Made by a program: the position numbers and the translations under genes
Shown: positions 17,078-25,625 of the stretch, one piece after another
Position numbering within the stretch: the stretch's first letter is position 1
Layout of the letters: every line of letters begins with the position of its first letter
Assembly (NCBI GenBank): GCA_000687975.1
Contig: JIAB01000001.1
Location: 2,022,001-2,086,000 of the forward strand
DNA length: 64,000 nt
From: Lachnospiraceae bacterium AC2031
GTDB taxonomy: Bacteria; Bacillota; Clostridia; Lachnospirales; Lachnospiraceae
Reading direction: 5' to 3'
Notes under the pieces: model-generated
Databases searched by the model: none
Told to the model about the DNA's origin: nothing
The model's input: only the letters and a program-made list of their open reading frames with translations

Positions 17078-18016
17078 ATGAAATTACGTGAGTTACGAAT
17101 TGAAGATGCTCCGCTAATGCTTGAGTGGATGCATGATAAAAGTGTGGTGGCAGACCTAAAGGCGGACTTTGCATCTAAAACTATTGAAGATGCAGAGACT
17201 TTTATTAATGACGCTGTAGAGATGTATCAGACAAAGGATAATGAGTTGATTGATGCAGCACTTCACCTTGCTATAGTATCTGATGAAGATGAATACATGG
17301 GCACTGTCAGTCTCAAGCACATTACTGAGACTGATGCAGAGTTTGGAATCACTGTACGAACAGCCGCTATGGGTCACGGATATTCCTGGTTTGGCATGAA
17401 AGCTATAATCGAGAAGGCATTTAACGAGCTGGGACTTGAAAGTGTTTATTGGTGCGTAAGTCGAAACAACGAGCGTGCTGTTCGATTTTACGATAAGCAT
17501 AACTTCCATGAAGCTTTGGATATTCCTAAGACTGTTTTGGACAGATATGAGGGTATGGATAATCTTAAATGGTATTCCTGCCTTAAGGGTGACGAGATTG
17601 ATACTCGTGAATTTGTGGCAGGCTGTCGAGTAATCCGCATAAAGACAATACCTACCGTGGATGCAGGCGAGCTCTCCTTCTTTGAAGGAACGCATGATAT
17701 TCCATTTGATATTAAGCGTATTTATTATATCTCTAAGGTGCCGGAAGGCGTGAGGCGTGGGTTCCATGCCCATAAGAAACTGAGACAGGTTCTGTTCTGT
17801 CCATACGGCCGTATCCAGCTAATTCTGGAGAATAAGCATGGTCGCGAGGAGATAGAGCTTTCTGATCCGTCTGTTGGTGTTGTGATCGAGGAGCCAACCT
17901 GGCGGGAGATGCTTTGGCTTGAGAAGAATTCAGTTCTGTGCGTTGCAGCCTCCGAATACTACGAAGTCGAGGACTACATCCGCGACTACACCGAATTCCG
18001 CAATTACATTCAATAA
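17078..18016 (+). CDS. fdtA: Fusion of GNAT acetyltransferase and FdtA-type sugar 3,4-ketoisomerase
   Basis: A 312-residue two-domain protein. Residues 1 to about 165 are a GNAT domain (LRIEDAPLMLEWM, GTVSLKHI, AAMGHGYSWFGMKAI as the acetyl-CoA loop region, SRNNERAVRFYDKHNF). Residues about 180-312 are a WxcM/FdtA cupin: DIPFDIKRIYYISKVPEG, RRGFHAHKKLRQVLFC with the catalytic His pair, and PTWREMLWL. FdtA moves the keto group of dTDP-4-keto-6-deoxyglucose from C4 to C3; FdtB then aminates and an acetyltransferase (FdtC) acylates. This gene could therefore supply the first and last steps in one chain. Known bifunctional FdtD/WxcM proteins use a hexapeptide-repeat acetyltransferase domain instead, which makes the GNAT version notable. 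Confidence 0.85.
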   Translation: MKLRELRIEDAPLMLEWMHDKSVVADLKADFASKTIEDAETFINDAVEMYQTKDNELIDAALHLAIVSDEDEYMGTVSLKHITETDAEFGITVRTAAMGHGYSWFGMKAIIEKAFNELGLESVYWCVSRNNERAVRFYDKHNFHEALDIPKTVLDRYEGMDNLKWYSCLKGDEIDTREFVAGCRVIRIKTIPTVDAGELSFFEGTHDIPFDIKRIYYISKVPEGVRRGFHAHKKLRQVLFCPYGRIQLILENKHGREEIELSDPSVGVVIEEPTWREMLWLEKNSVLCVAASEYYEVEDYIRDYTEFRNYIQ

Positions 18017-18050
18017 GGCCACTGAGAACCGTCCCCAGTGGCAGATTTTT
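18017..18050. repeat. Palindromic intergenic repeat, family A (short form, copy 1)
   Basis: GCCACTG (18018-18024) and CAGTGGC (18036-18042) flank AGAACCGTCCC. It is the exact reverse complement of the core of the copy at 29112-29140, and a short T run follows (18046-18050). It lies two bases after a stop codon and ten bases before the next ATG, so it could act as a weak terminator or processing site within the operon. Confidence 0.8.
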
Positions 18051-18059
18051 GAGGAAAAT

Positions 18060-19193
18060 ATGGCAGATAGATTAAAGATTTTAATGATTGTTACATGGTA
18101 CAGCCCACGTTCAGCCGAAGTGATGACCGCGGGTGTATTTCATTATGAGCAGACAATGGCGTTGTCGAAGTATGTTGATGTGGCGCTCCTTTATCCGTAT
18201 GATACCGAGATAGAGGGGATTGTCAGCAAGAAGAACGAGAATGGTCTCATTACCTATCGTTGTTCTTCGACAACTAAGAATCCTGCGTTAAGATTTAATG
18301 ATCTGGTTCGTGCAGGCAAGAAGGTGATCAAGGACTTTAAGCCTGATATTATTCATGGTCATGTTGCTCAAGGTGCAGGCCATCTTGCTTACGCACTGTC
18401 AAAGGCTTGTCACATTCCTTATGTGATTACTGAGCATAGCCCGCTTGAAGTTACTAACATGAACGATACGGCCACTCGTATACTTACAAATCTTGTATAT
18501 AAAAAATCAGCTGCTAATATCTGTGTATCCAAGGACTCCATGGACCGCTTGAAAGAGTTGTTTCCGAAATGCCATTTCCAAGTGATATATAATGGCATTA
18601 TCAGTCCTGAGACTGTGGAGGATGATGGAGAGACTTATCGGATTAATGGTTACACAAATGCCCTTATCACCGCGGCTTTCTATGATAAGGATGTGAAGGG
18701 CTATCAGTACCTGCTTCCTGCGATTCAGAGACTGAAAAAGGAAGGGGTGAAGATCATGCTTCATATTTGTGGCGGTGGCGATTACTTCCAGTATTATCGC
18801 GATATGGCACGTGACCTTGACATCGAGGACCGAGTTTTATTCTATGGCCAGTGCGAACGTAAGAAGGTTTACACAGTCATGCGTCAGATGGATTTCTCCA
18901 TATCGGCCAGCGAATTTGAGTGTTCAGGTGTTTCGGTTGAAGAGGCACTCTTCCTTAAGAACCCTATGGTTGTCACCCGTTCTGGTGGCGCCAACTCTCT
19001 TGTGACTGAGGACACAGCCATCGTTGTTGATCGAAAGAGCGTAGATGCATTAGTTGATGGTATCAAGGAAATGATATCTCGTCTGGATTCCTTTGACAGG
19101 GACAGGATTCATGACTACGCAGAAGAAAACTTTGAGATAGATAGAACTAGTCAGAAATATCTGGCTCTTTATGAAGATATAATGTCACGTTAA
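18060..19193 (+). CDS. Glycosyltransferase family 4 (GT-B)
   Basis: The 377-residue protein has KILMIVTWYSPRSAEVM at the start, DIIHGHVAQGAGHLA and VITEHSPLE in the N-terminal half, and a GT4 donor-binding domain with LHICGGGDYF, RVLFYGQ and the EX7E motif in FECSGVSVEEALFLKNPMV. The frame is open from 17919, but GAGGAAA just before the ATG at 18060 and the family N terminus fix the start. It is a retaining glycosyltransferase; the donor is unknown. Located in the operon after the amino-sugar genes, it may be the one that uses that sugar. Confidence 0.92.
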   Translation: MADRLKILMIVTWYSPRSAEVMTAGVFHYEQTMALSKYVDVALLYPYDTEIEGIVSKKNENGLITYRCSSTTKNPALRFNDLVRAGKKVIKDFKPDIIHGHVAQGAGHLAYALSKACHIPYVITEHSPLEVTNMNDTATRILTNLVYKKSAANICVSKDSMDRLKELFPKCHFQVIYNGIISPETVEDDGETYRINGYTNALITAAFYDKDVKGYQYLLPAIQRLKKEGVKIMLHICGGGDYFQYYRDMARDLDIEDRVLFYGQCERKKVYTVMRQMDFSISASEFECSGVSVEEALFLKNPMVVTRSGGANSLVTEDTAIVVDRKSVDALVDGIKEMISRLDSFDRDRIHDYAEENFEIDRTSQKYLALYEDIMSR

Positions 19194-19201
19194 CTTTTTG
19201 G

Positions 19202-20278
19202 ATGATGATGAAAGAAACTAAGAATACAAATGAATATACAGCGAGTCCTAAGGTTTCGCTCATTATGAAGGTCTATAATGGTGAGAAGTATCTTCGCGAG
19301 GCGATAGACAGTGTGCTTGCGCAGACCTTCGAGGATTTTGAATTCTTGATCATGGATGATGCATCCTCTGACTCTTCGGTAGAGATTGTGGAGAGCTACA
19401 CTGACAGCAGAATCCGTCTCATCAAGAATGAAAAAAACTTAGGAATAGTAGCAGGACAGAATCTTCTTATCAGTGAGGCAAAGGGTGAGTATGTCGCTGT
19501 AATGGATTGTGATGACATCAGTTATCCAACCCGTCTGGAGAAGCAGGTTGAGTTTCTTGATAAGCATCCGGATTATATTCTCTGTGGTTCATATCGAAAT
19601 GAAATTAAAGATGGTAAGGTGGAAGAAAGCACTAAAGTACGTCGACTGAAGCCTGAGACTCTCCGTTTCGCGCTATACTTCATTAATCCTATAACCCATT
19701 CATCTCTGATGTTCCGTTCCTCGATGTATAAGGAGGAAGGGATCCAGTATGGTCCTGAGAAGGTGGCAGAGGATTATGGTGCCATAGTTGATATGGCAAA
19801 GAATCATCCTATAGCGTTAATTCCTGAAAGACTTGTTGCCTATAGATTTGTTGGTGAATCTGTATCTAATACATGTGGTGATGCACTCTATGAGGCATCA
19901 AGAAATATACGTTTACGCATGCTCCAGTCAGTGGAAGATGGTTTGATGAAAGGACGTTCTAAGAAACCTAGTAAAGAATCATTAATAATTTTGGAGAAGT
20001 TTTATAAACGCGAGATGCAGGCTGGAGATACAAAGTCTCTTTTTGAGGCAATACGTGAGCTTGCAGATTATGAAGGTGCAGATATAGAACCGCATGCGAA
20101 TGCATACTACATTGTTGCAGATGTTATTACTGAATATATACTAACTGTGAAAAGTTACAACATGACCATGTGGAAGATTCTTAGGGATTCGGATGTTAAG
20201 CATCTTACGTCGATAAAGACGGATCTTGGAAGAAAGCTTCTGGTGGCTTGTTTACTACATATTAGGAGAAGAGGTTAA
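19202..20278 (+). CDS. Glycosyltransferase family 2
   Basis: The 358-residue GT-A enzyme has VSLIMKVYNGEKYLREAI, LIMDDASSDSS and the metal motif VMDCDDIS (residues about 100-107). Residues 120-220 (CGSYRNEI, NPITHSSLMFR) resemble WcaA-like capsule transferases. Three ATG codons in a row at 19202-19210 make the exact start uncertain; no strong ribosome binding site is visible. A C-terminal helical region of about 100 residues follows the catalytic domain. Confidence 0.88.
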   Translation: MMMKETKNTNEYTASPKVSLIMKVYNGEKYLREAIDSVLAQTFEDFEFLIMDDASSDSSVEIVESYTDSRIRLIKNEKNLGIVAGQNLLISEAKGEYVAVMDCDDISYPTRLEKQVEFLDKHPDYILCGSYRNEIKDGKVEESTKVRRLKPETLRFALYFINPITHSSLMFRSSMYKEEGIQYGPEKVAEDYGAIVDMAKNHPIALIPERLVAYRFVGESVSNTCGDALYEASRNIRLRMLQSVEDGLMKGRSKKPSKESLIILEKFYKREMQAGDTKSLFEAIRELADYEGADIEPHANAYYIVADVITEYILTVKSYNMTMWKILRDSDVKHLTSIKTDLGRKLLVACLLHIRRRG

Positions 20279-20280
20279 TT

Positions 20281-21825
20281 ATGCAGGCGGCAAAAAAAGG
20301 TGCTTATAATGCATTCTTCGGCTTGATGGGACAGCTGATCACCATCGCTCTTGGTATCATTATTCCAAGACTGGTTGTATTGTCCTTCGGATCCGAGGTA
20401 AACGGACTCCTTAATTCTATGACGCAGATTTTCGTTTGCTTTACTCTGTTTGAGGCAGGCGTGGGTGTGGCGTCACTTCAGGCTCTATACGTGCCAGTTG
20501 CAAATGATGATAAAAAGTCAATCTGTTCGATCATCAAGGCAACGCACGATTTCTATTTTAAGATGGGTATAGTCTATGCATCGGCTGTAACCATCCTTTC
20601 TCTTGTCTACCCACTTGTGGTTAAGATGAAGATACCGTACTGGGAGGCGGCTCTTATTATATTTCTGGGTGGAATTGGAAACAGCTTGAACTTCTTGTAT
20701 CAGGGCAAATATAGGATACTGCTTCAGGCTGAAGGATACACATATGTGACGACAAACATCGCCACAATTATTGGTATCCTTGCCAGCGGTGTTAAGTTGC
20801 TTCTTCTTTTGAAGGGCTTCGGAGTAATTGCGGTTCAGTTGTCATTCTTTCTGATTAATGTTCTTCAGATGATCATTTACTATGTCTATGTTCGTAAACA
20901 TTATGGCTGGGTAAACCTTAAAGTGGAACCAGATACAGGTGCGATATCTCAGAAAAATGCGGCGCTTGTGCACCAGGTAGCATCGCTGATCTTCACAAAT
21001 ACTGACGTGCTGCTGCTTACATTTATCACTAGAAACCTAAAAATGGTAAGTGTTTACACAATGTATAATCTTGTGATAACCTATGTAAATGTTCTCTTGC
21101 AGCAGGTGTCTACAAGTTGCGACTTTAGGCTTGGACAGATGTTCAATACAGATAAAAAACAGTATTTGGTGCTGCATCACATCTTTGAAATAATATATCT
21201 TATTTTTGTTTTCTCAGCGATGACGCTAGTGTATATTTTTATCTTGCCGTTCATGCATCTTTACACGGCGGGGGTTACAGATACTAATTATATTAATAAG
21301 TATTATCCACTTGCCTTCGTTATGGTGCCGCTTCTTACTTACGGTCGTGGCGCTGCTTCGGGAGCTATAAACTATGCGGGCCATTTTGAGCAGACAAAGT
21401 GGAGAGCTGTGGCTGAAATGATTATAAATCTTACTGTGTCTATTGTTGCTGTATGGAAGTTTGGTATCTTTGGAGCACTGATGGGAACAGTTGTGGCTTC
21501 TCTGTATCGTACAAATGATATAATTCTTTACGTCTACAAGTACTTGATTCCGGGGAAGGCTATTACAACATATAAGCGGTGGATTGCCAGCTTTATGCTA
21601 TTTGCATGCTATGTTGCTTTTGTTAATAATGATAATCCAAAGTTTGATTCATATATTAGTATTGTTGGGTATGGAATAGTGCATGCGGTGGTAGTTATTC
21701 TATCGTATACTTTGATACAGGCGCTTCTGAATCCTCGTGAGAGGAAGGAGTTCTGCTCGATTATGGCAGGTTATTACAGAAAGTGGAGAAATGGGAAAGT
21801 TGGACATGAAGAGGGAGATAATTAA
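20281..21825 (+). CDS. Wzx-like polysaccharide flippase
   Basis: A 514-residue protein with twelve to fourteen membrane helices throughout and the polysaccharide_synt/MATE-like N terminus (AAKKGAYNAFFGLMGQLITIALG, PRLVVLSFGSEVNGLLNS). The family flips undecaprenyl-linked repeat units across the membrane, so this is the export step for the locus. AGGAGAAGAGG lies just before its ATG, and its start follows the previous stop by two bases. Its 3' end overlaps the next gene. Confidence 0.9.
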   Translation: MQAAKKGAYNAFFGLMGQLITIALGIIIPRLVVLSFGSEVNGLLNSMTQIFVCFTLFEAGVGVASLQALYVPVANDDKKSICSIIKATHDFYFKMGIVYASAVTILSLVYPLVVKMKIPYWEAALIIFLGGIGNSLNFLYQGKYRILLQAEGYTYVTTNIATIIGILASGVKLLLLLKGFGVIAVQLSFFLINVLQMIIYYVYVRKHYGWVNLKVEPDTGAISQKNAALVHQVASLIFTNTDVLLLTFITRNLKMVSVYTMYNLVITYVNVLLQQVSTSCDFRLGQMFNTDKKQYLVLHHIFEIIYLIFVFSAMTLVYIFILPFMHLYTAGVTDTNYINKYYPLAFVMVPLLTYGRGAASGAINYAGHFEQTKWRAVAEMIINLTVSIVAVWKFGIFGALMGTVVASLYRTNDIILYVYKYLIPGKAITTYKRWIASFMLFACYVAFVNNDNPKFDSYISIVGYGIVHAVVVILSYTLIQALLNPRERKEFCSIMAGYYRKWRNGKVGHEEGDN

Positions 21826-22792
21826 ACTCGTATCTAATTTGCCAGAACCAATGTATAAAAAGGTTAGAGCTAAACTTGTTTCGTCAGATAGGAACTGGCT
21901 TGTAGGACAGTCGGATCTTCGAAGGTTCAGTTCGAAGAAAATGTATTTGAGAGACGTTAAGTCTTCCACGATTGTACAGAAAAAGAAGGGCCTTTATGAA
22001 TACGAGTATTTTAATATCTGTTTCTTGAATGATGTTCTGCAGTTTATCTTGGATACAGTGATAGAAGGTGATATTCCGCAGATTTCTATAGAAAACTCTT
22101 CTGGTGTAAATATCTGGGAAATGTTTTTTGAACAGCCTTACAAGAAGCTGGACGAGATTGATGGTTGCAAGATTATCGAGAGCGAAGAAAAAGATGCAAA
22201 AGTTTTTGCAGGCTTTGAAGATGTTTACTCACGTGAATTAGTATATCTTTGGGGTTCTATATATCGAAGATATGTTAAATTCAATGCGGAGACCAAGGCG
22301 TACATTAAGGATGAATTAAATGATATATTTGGACAAGATAAGAAGCGTATCCTCGGAGTCTTGGTTAGAGGAACTGACTATGTTCAATTAAAACCTAAGG
22401 GGCATCCAGTTCAGCCTGAGGTTGAAACAGTAATAAGGGATGCTCAAAAGCTGATGAAGGAAGAGGGGGATGATTATCTTTACCTTGCCACTGAGGATGG
22501 CAGGATAGATGCGGAATTTCGAAAAGCGTTTGGCGATAAGCTCCTTATAAATAAGCGAAATTATTATGATGAAATCTATAAAAATGAGAATATCGAGTTA
22601 ATTAAGGATGTTCATTTTGATAGACAGAATGATGACTTTTATAAAGGTGTCGAATACTTGTCATCCCTCGTTATTCTATCTCGATGTGATTCTCTCCTTG
22701 CTGGAAACTGCGGGGGAACTCAGGCTGCTGTATTCATGAATCGCTTAAAATACAAACACTGCAAAGTCTACAACCTAGGAATCTATGATTAA
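21791..22792 (+). CDS. Putative fucosyltransferase-like glycosyltransferase
   Basis: I do not recognise the exact family. The 333-residue soluble protein contains LGVLVRGTDYVQLKPKGHP (residues about 192-210) and YLYLATEDGRID (about 228-239), then LVILSRCDSLLAG near the C terminus. The VRGTDY element and the acidic TED resemble the HxRRTDK/D-type donor sites of NodZ/FUT8 and O-fucosyltransferases (GT-B). Its place at the end of the EPS operon, overlapping the flippase gene by 35 bases, supports a glycosyltransferase. The open frame goes back to 21737, but ATG 21791 (after TGGAGAA) or 21806 are better starts. Confidence 0.5.
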   Translation: MGKLDMKREIIKLVSNLPEPMYKKVRAKLVSSDRNWLVGQSDLRRFSSKKMYLRDVKSSTIVQKKKGLYEYEYFNICFLNDVLQFILDTVIEGDIPQISIENSSGVNIWEMFFEQPYKKLDEIDGCKIIESEEKDAKVFAGFEDVYSRELVYLWGSIYRRYVKFNAETKAYIKDELNDIFGQDKKRILGVLVRGTDYVQLKPKGHPVQPEVETVIRDAQKLMKEEGDDYLYLATEDGRIDAEFRKAFGDKLLINKRNYYDEIYKNENIELIKDVHFDRQNDDFYKGVEYLSSLVILSRCDSLLAGNCGGTQAAVFMNRLKYKHCKVYNLGIYD

Positions 22793-22794
22793 AA

Positions 22795-22813
22795 ATGAGT
22801 CGAAGTGGCTCAT
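22795..22813. repeat. Palindromic repeat, family B (copy 1, short)
   Basis: ATGAGTC (22795-22801) pairs with GGCTCAT (22807-22813), one G-T wobble, loop GAAGT. It lies two bases after the stop of the preceding gene and before gtrA-like. Confidence 0.65.
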
Positions 22814-22840
22814 CCAAGAAAAAATGTGAGGCATATTAAA

Positions 22841-23263
22841 GTGGGAAAATTAATTGCACAAATACTAAAATTCGGTGTGGTGGGAATCATCAGCTTCATC
22901 GTTGACTTCTCCCTCTACACACTTTGCAACTTCATGGGTTGCCCATACCTTATCTCAGGACTTATCGGATTCATCGTATCCGTAATCGTAAATTACCTCT
23001 TGTCGATGAAGTTCGTCTTCGAGCGACGCGAGGACATGTCCCGCCAGAAAGAGTTCATCATCTACGTGATTCTGAGCGCCATCGGCCTCTTGCTAAATGA
23101 AATCTTCCTTTACATTTGTGTCGATGTGGTCTACAACCATTCCGACTTCCTGATGGGACTCTACGGTGACCGCCTGGCTGAGATCATCGCCAAGATCATC
23201 GCAACCGGCCTCGTCATGATCTACAATTTCGTATCCCGAAAAATCATCTTTGAGAAACACTAA
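22841..23263 (+). CDS. GtrA-family membrane protein
   Basis: A 140-residue protein with four membrane helices. It opens with KFGVVGIISFIVDFSLYTLCNF and carries NYLLSMKFVFERR and YNFVSRKIIFEK at the ends of its two halves, the standard GtrA/DPMS membrane domain layout. GtrA proteins are thought to move polyprenyl-phosphate-linked sugars across the membrane and work with DPM1-like transferases such as the one at 9630. The frame is open from a GTG at 22805, which lies in the repeat; a GTG at 22841 after TGAGG gives the usual length. Confidence 0.85.
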   Translation: MGKLIAQILKFGVVGIISFIVDFSLYTLCNFMGCPYLISGLIGFIVSVIVNYLLSMKFVFERREDMSRQKEFIIYVILSAIGLLLNEIFLYICVDVVYNHSDFLMGLYGDRLAEIIAKIIATGLVMIYNFVSRKIIFEKH

Positions 23264-23265
23264 CA

Positions 23266-23295
23266 AAGTCGGCCACTGAGGTGGCCGACTTTTTG
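23266..23295 (+). terminator. Rho-independent terminator of the EPS locus
   Basis: AGTCGGCCAC (23267-23276) pairs with GTGGCCGACT (23281-23290) around a TGAG loop and runs into TTTTT. It follows the gtrA-like stop codon by three bases and closes the EPS region. Confidence 0.9.
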
Positions 23296-23345
23296 AATTA
23301 CAAGTTCAATGACAACTGCTCTGAAAGGTGCTAGTATGGTGGTAG

Positions 23346-23972
23346 AGAATTGGTTTACAATTCAACCGTTACAGTAGCAAGAGGATACCGCTTCCAGCCC
23401 CGCGGCTGGTTGTGTTCTACAATGGCACGGAGGACAGGGCAGATCAGGTTCTGCGTCTGAGTGATTCGTTTGACGAGGAGAACAGGGCTGTGGCGGATAT
23501 AGAGGTTACGGTCCATATGTACAATATCAACTACGACCGTAGAAGTGAGCTGCTTGAAAAGTGCAGGCCTTTGGAGGAATACGCCTGGTTTATTGACCGT
23601 GTCAGAATGTGTGGCGAAGTAGGAATCGAGGAGGCTGTAGGCAAGGCGATAGACGATATGCCTGAGGATTTTGAAATTAGGCCATTCTTATTGGCGCATA
23701 GAGCGGAGGTGATCGGAATGATGTTTATGGATTACAACGAAGAGGAAACAATGAGACTGGTGCGAAAAGAGGCTGAGGAAGACGGCAGAGCCCTTGGTAT
23801 GGCTCAAGGAATAGAACAAGGGATAGAGCAAGGTGAAGCCCGCGGTTGCAACGATACAATTAAGGCAATCAAGTTATTAAACAGCGGTGTTAATTCTTTG
23901 AAAGCGTTGATTAAAGAGGGGATACCAGAATCTATAGCGCAAAATGTACTAAATCAGTTTTATACAGAATAA
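23346..23972 (+). pseudogene. Remnant of an Rpn-type PD-(D/E)XK nuclease/transposase
   Basis: The readable frame begins abruptly at 23346 after a stop and lacks the N-terminal nuclease core. What remains starts LPAPRLVVFYNGTED, matching the conserved LPTPxFVVFYNG segment of Rpn-family proteins, and continues through the typical middle region (YNINYDRRSELLEKC, FIDRVR) to a C terminus with glutamine/glycine repeats (MAQGIEQGIEQGE) and a short helical end. There is no plausible ribosome binding site. The full family is about 300 residues or more; about 208 codons are left here. It lies directly upstream of a long family A palindrome. Confidence 0.75.
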
Positions 23973-23977
23973 ATCAT

Positions 23978-24052
23978 TAATCGGCTATTGGGGACGGTTC
24001 TGACTGGCAGAAATCTGCCAACGAGAACCGTCCCCGGTGGCTGATTTTTTTG
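23978..24052. repeat. Palindromic repeat, family A (long form, copy 2), with T tract
   Basis: A long hairpin: TCGGCTATTGGGGACGGTTC pairs with GAACCGTCCCCGGTGGCTGA with a few mismatches and G-T pairs, and an inner stem TGGCAG/CTGCCA closes an AAAT loop. T7 follows at 24045-24051, so it can also terminate transcription. It follows the nuclease remnant by only a few bases. Confidence 0.85.
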
Positions 24053-24068
24053 TGCCAGGGTGTGGGGA

Positions 24069-24096
24069 TTGTGGTATTATATAGGTGTTTTATAAT
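24069..24096 (+). promoter_or_regulatory. Promoter upstream of tcdA
   Basis: TATAAT at 24091-24096 is a perfect -10; TTGTGG at 24069-24074 is a partial -35 with a 16-base spacer. It lies between a T-tract hairpin and the tcdA start. Confidence 0.5.
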
Positions 24097-24122
24097 AGGT
24101 GAATTAAGAAACGGATGTATTT

Positions 24123-24803
24123 ATGAATAATCAATTTGACAGAACTCAAATGTTACTCGGCGAGGAGGCTCTGAAAAAGCTGGCGACGAAGCGTGTAGCG
24201 GTTTTTGGAGTTGGCGGAGTTGGCGGCTACGTTGTGGAGGCTCTGGCTCGTTCGGGAGTGGGTGCACTGGATCTTATCGATAAGGATGTGGTGGATGAGA
24301 CCAACATCAACCGACAGATTATTGCTACGTTGGACACTGTGGGGAGACCTAAGGTGGATGTAGCTGAGGAGCGGGTGCACAGTATCAATCCGGACTGCGT
24401 TGTAAGAAAATATCAGTGCTTCTATCTACCTGAGACAAGATGCAATTTTGATTTCTCGGAGTATGATTATGTAGTGGATGCTATCGATACGGTGACAGGA
24501 AAGCTTGCACTGATTCAGCAGGCGAAGGAAGCCGGTGTGCCGGTGATCTCATCCATGGGAGCGGGCAACAAGCTGGACCCAACAGCTTTTAAGGTGGCGG
24601 ACATCTATAAAACCAGCGTATGTCCGCTTGCGAAGGTGATGCGTCGAGAGCTGAAGAAGCGAGGTATCGATTCGCTGAAGGTGGTTTACTCAGAGGAAAC
24701 ACCGATTGATACAGGCGGAAGAACACCAGGGTCTGTGGCATTTGTGCCATCCGTGGTGGGCCTAATTATCGGTGGAGAAGTAATTAAAGATGTGATAAAC
24801 TAG
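24123..24803 (+). CDS. tcdA: tRNA threonylcarbamoyladenosine dehydratase
   Basis: The 226-residue ThiF/E1-fold enzyme begins FDRTQMLLGEEALKKL and has the nucleotide-binding VAVFGVGGVGGYVVEAL, DKDVVDETNINRQI and DAIDTVTGKLALI. SSMGAGNKLDPTAFKVADI and TSVCPLAKVMRRELKKRGI are specific to TcdA (CsdL/YgdL). It uses ATP to cyclise t6A37 of tRNAs to the hydantoin form ct6A in the cytoplasm. Slightly shorter than the E. coli protein, which has a C-terminal membrane extension. A TATAAT -10 and long hairpin upstream suggest its own transcript. Confidence 0.93.
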   Translation: MNNQFDRTQMLLGEEALKKLATKRVAVFGVGGVGGYVVEALARSGVGALDLIDKDVVDETNINRQIIATLDTVGRPKVDVAEERVHSINPDCVVRKYQCFYLPETRCNFDFSEYDYVVDAIDTVTGKLALIQQAKEAGVPVISSMGAGNKLDPTAFKVADIYKTSVCPLAKVMRRELKKRGIDSLKVVYSEETPIDTGGRTPGSVAFVPSVVGLIIGGEVIKDVIN

Positions 24804-24871
24804 TATTGCTATTATGATTGTTGGATTACTGTGAATAAATGATAAGAAATTTTCGAGAAGGAGATGGGGAT

Positions 24872-25582
24872 ATGAAGAAGATAGTAGTTGGCGATTACGA
24901 GCTTCAGACTGAGGGCCTGATCATGGGCGCTGTTATCGCAACAGGCGCAGGTCTTGTTGGCCTTGGCGTGAAGAATCTTCTGGATGCTAGAAAGCTGAAG
25001 TATGCGGCTGAGCAGCCAGTTGAAGAAGACCTGGAGTTCGAAGAATATAAAGAGAATAAGAGTCGTAAGCTTAAGAAAAAGAGAGACGCAAAGCTCCGCC
25101 GTGGTATTGTCGGCATATCAGTTGGTGCTTTCGCTACAGCTGTGGGCGTTGCTGCATTTACCCCTCTCAGAAGATTCGTGGTAAATGATGATTATACTCT
25201 TCGTGCTGATCGAGCTGAGCAGTTGGACGGCGTAGTTAGTAGCGTTCGAGAACTAAGTGGCTCCCTCAAGGGTGGCGTTCAGAACAGAGTTCAAACTGTT
25301 CGTAACATTGATATTTCTGATATCAAAGATGAGTTATCAAATATCAAGGAAAACATCCCTGATATTAAGAGCAGTCTTCCAGATATTAAATCCTGCTGTG
25401 GCAGATCCTGCAAGTGCAGTTTCCCTTGCATCTCTTCACTGAAGAGCAAGGCTCCTGATTTTGATGATGTGAAGGCTAACATCCAGAACATCAAGGCACT
25501 CATCATCAAGGTTCATACCATAAAGAAAGTAAGCGAGAAGCTTGAGTCAAAACTTCAGGACATCTTGACAAAGCTCGCATAA
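24872..25582 (+). CDS. Hypothetical membrane-associated protein with a cysteine cluster
   Basis: No family recognised. The 236-residue product has a hydrophobic N-terminal segment (residues about 14-33, GLIMGAVIATGAGLVGLGV), a basic linker, a second hydrophobic segment (about 84-103) and a long helical region with repeated IKxxLPDIK/NIKxxIPDIK patterns. Within it is a six-cysteine cluster (CCGRSCKCSFPC, residues about 173-184), suggestive of metal binding or disulfides. The frame is open from 24839, but GAAGGAGATGGGG lies just before the ATG at 24872. Its stop overlaps the palindrome ATGAGTCGACTCAT. Confidence 0.65.
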   Translation: MKKIVVGDYELQTEGLIMGAVIATGAGLVGLGVKNLLDARKLKYAAEQPVEEDLEFEEYKENKSRKLKKKRDAKLRRGIVGISVGAFATAVGVAAFTPLRRFVVNDDYTLRADRAEQLDGVVSSVRELSGSLKGGVQNRVQTVRNIDISDIKDELSNIKENIPDIKSSLPDIKSCCGRSCKCSFPCISSLKSKAPDFDDVKANIQNIKALIIKVHTIKKVSEKLESKLQDILTKLA

Positions 25583-25595
25583 TGAGTCGACTCAT
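25582..25595. repeat. Palindromic repeat, family B (copy 2, minimal)
   Basis: ATGAGTCGACTCAT is a perfect 14-base palindrome overlapping the last base of the upstream stop codon. It appears to be the outer arms of the longer family B elements with the inner hairpin deleted. Confidence 0.75.
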
Positions 25596-25625
25596 CCAAT
25601 AAAAGGTTAGGGGTACACGGGGGAA

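Noticed and set aside
17156-17773. Open frame of 205 codons antisense to the GNAT-FdtA fusion
   Set aside because: The sense strand encodes two recognisable domains; the antisense product has no family and no ribosome binding site.
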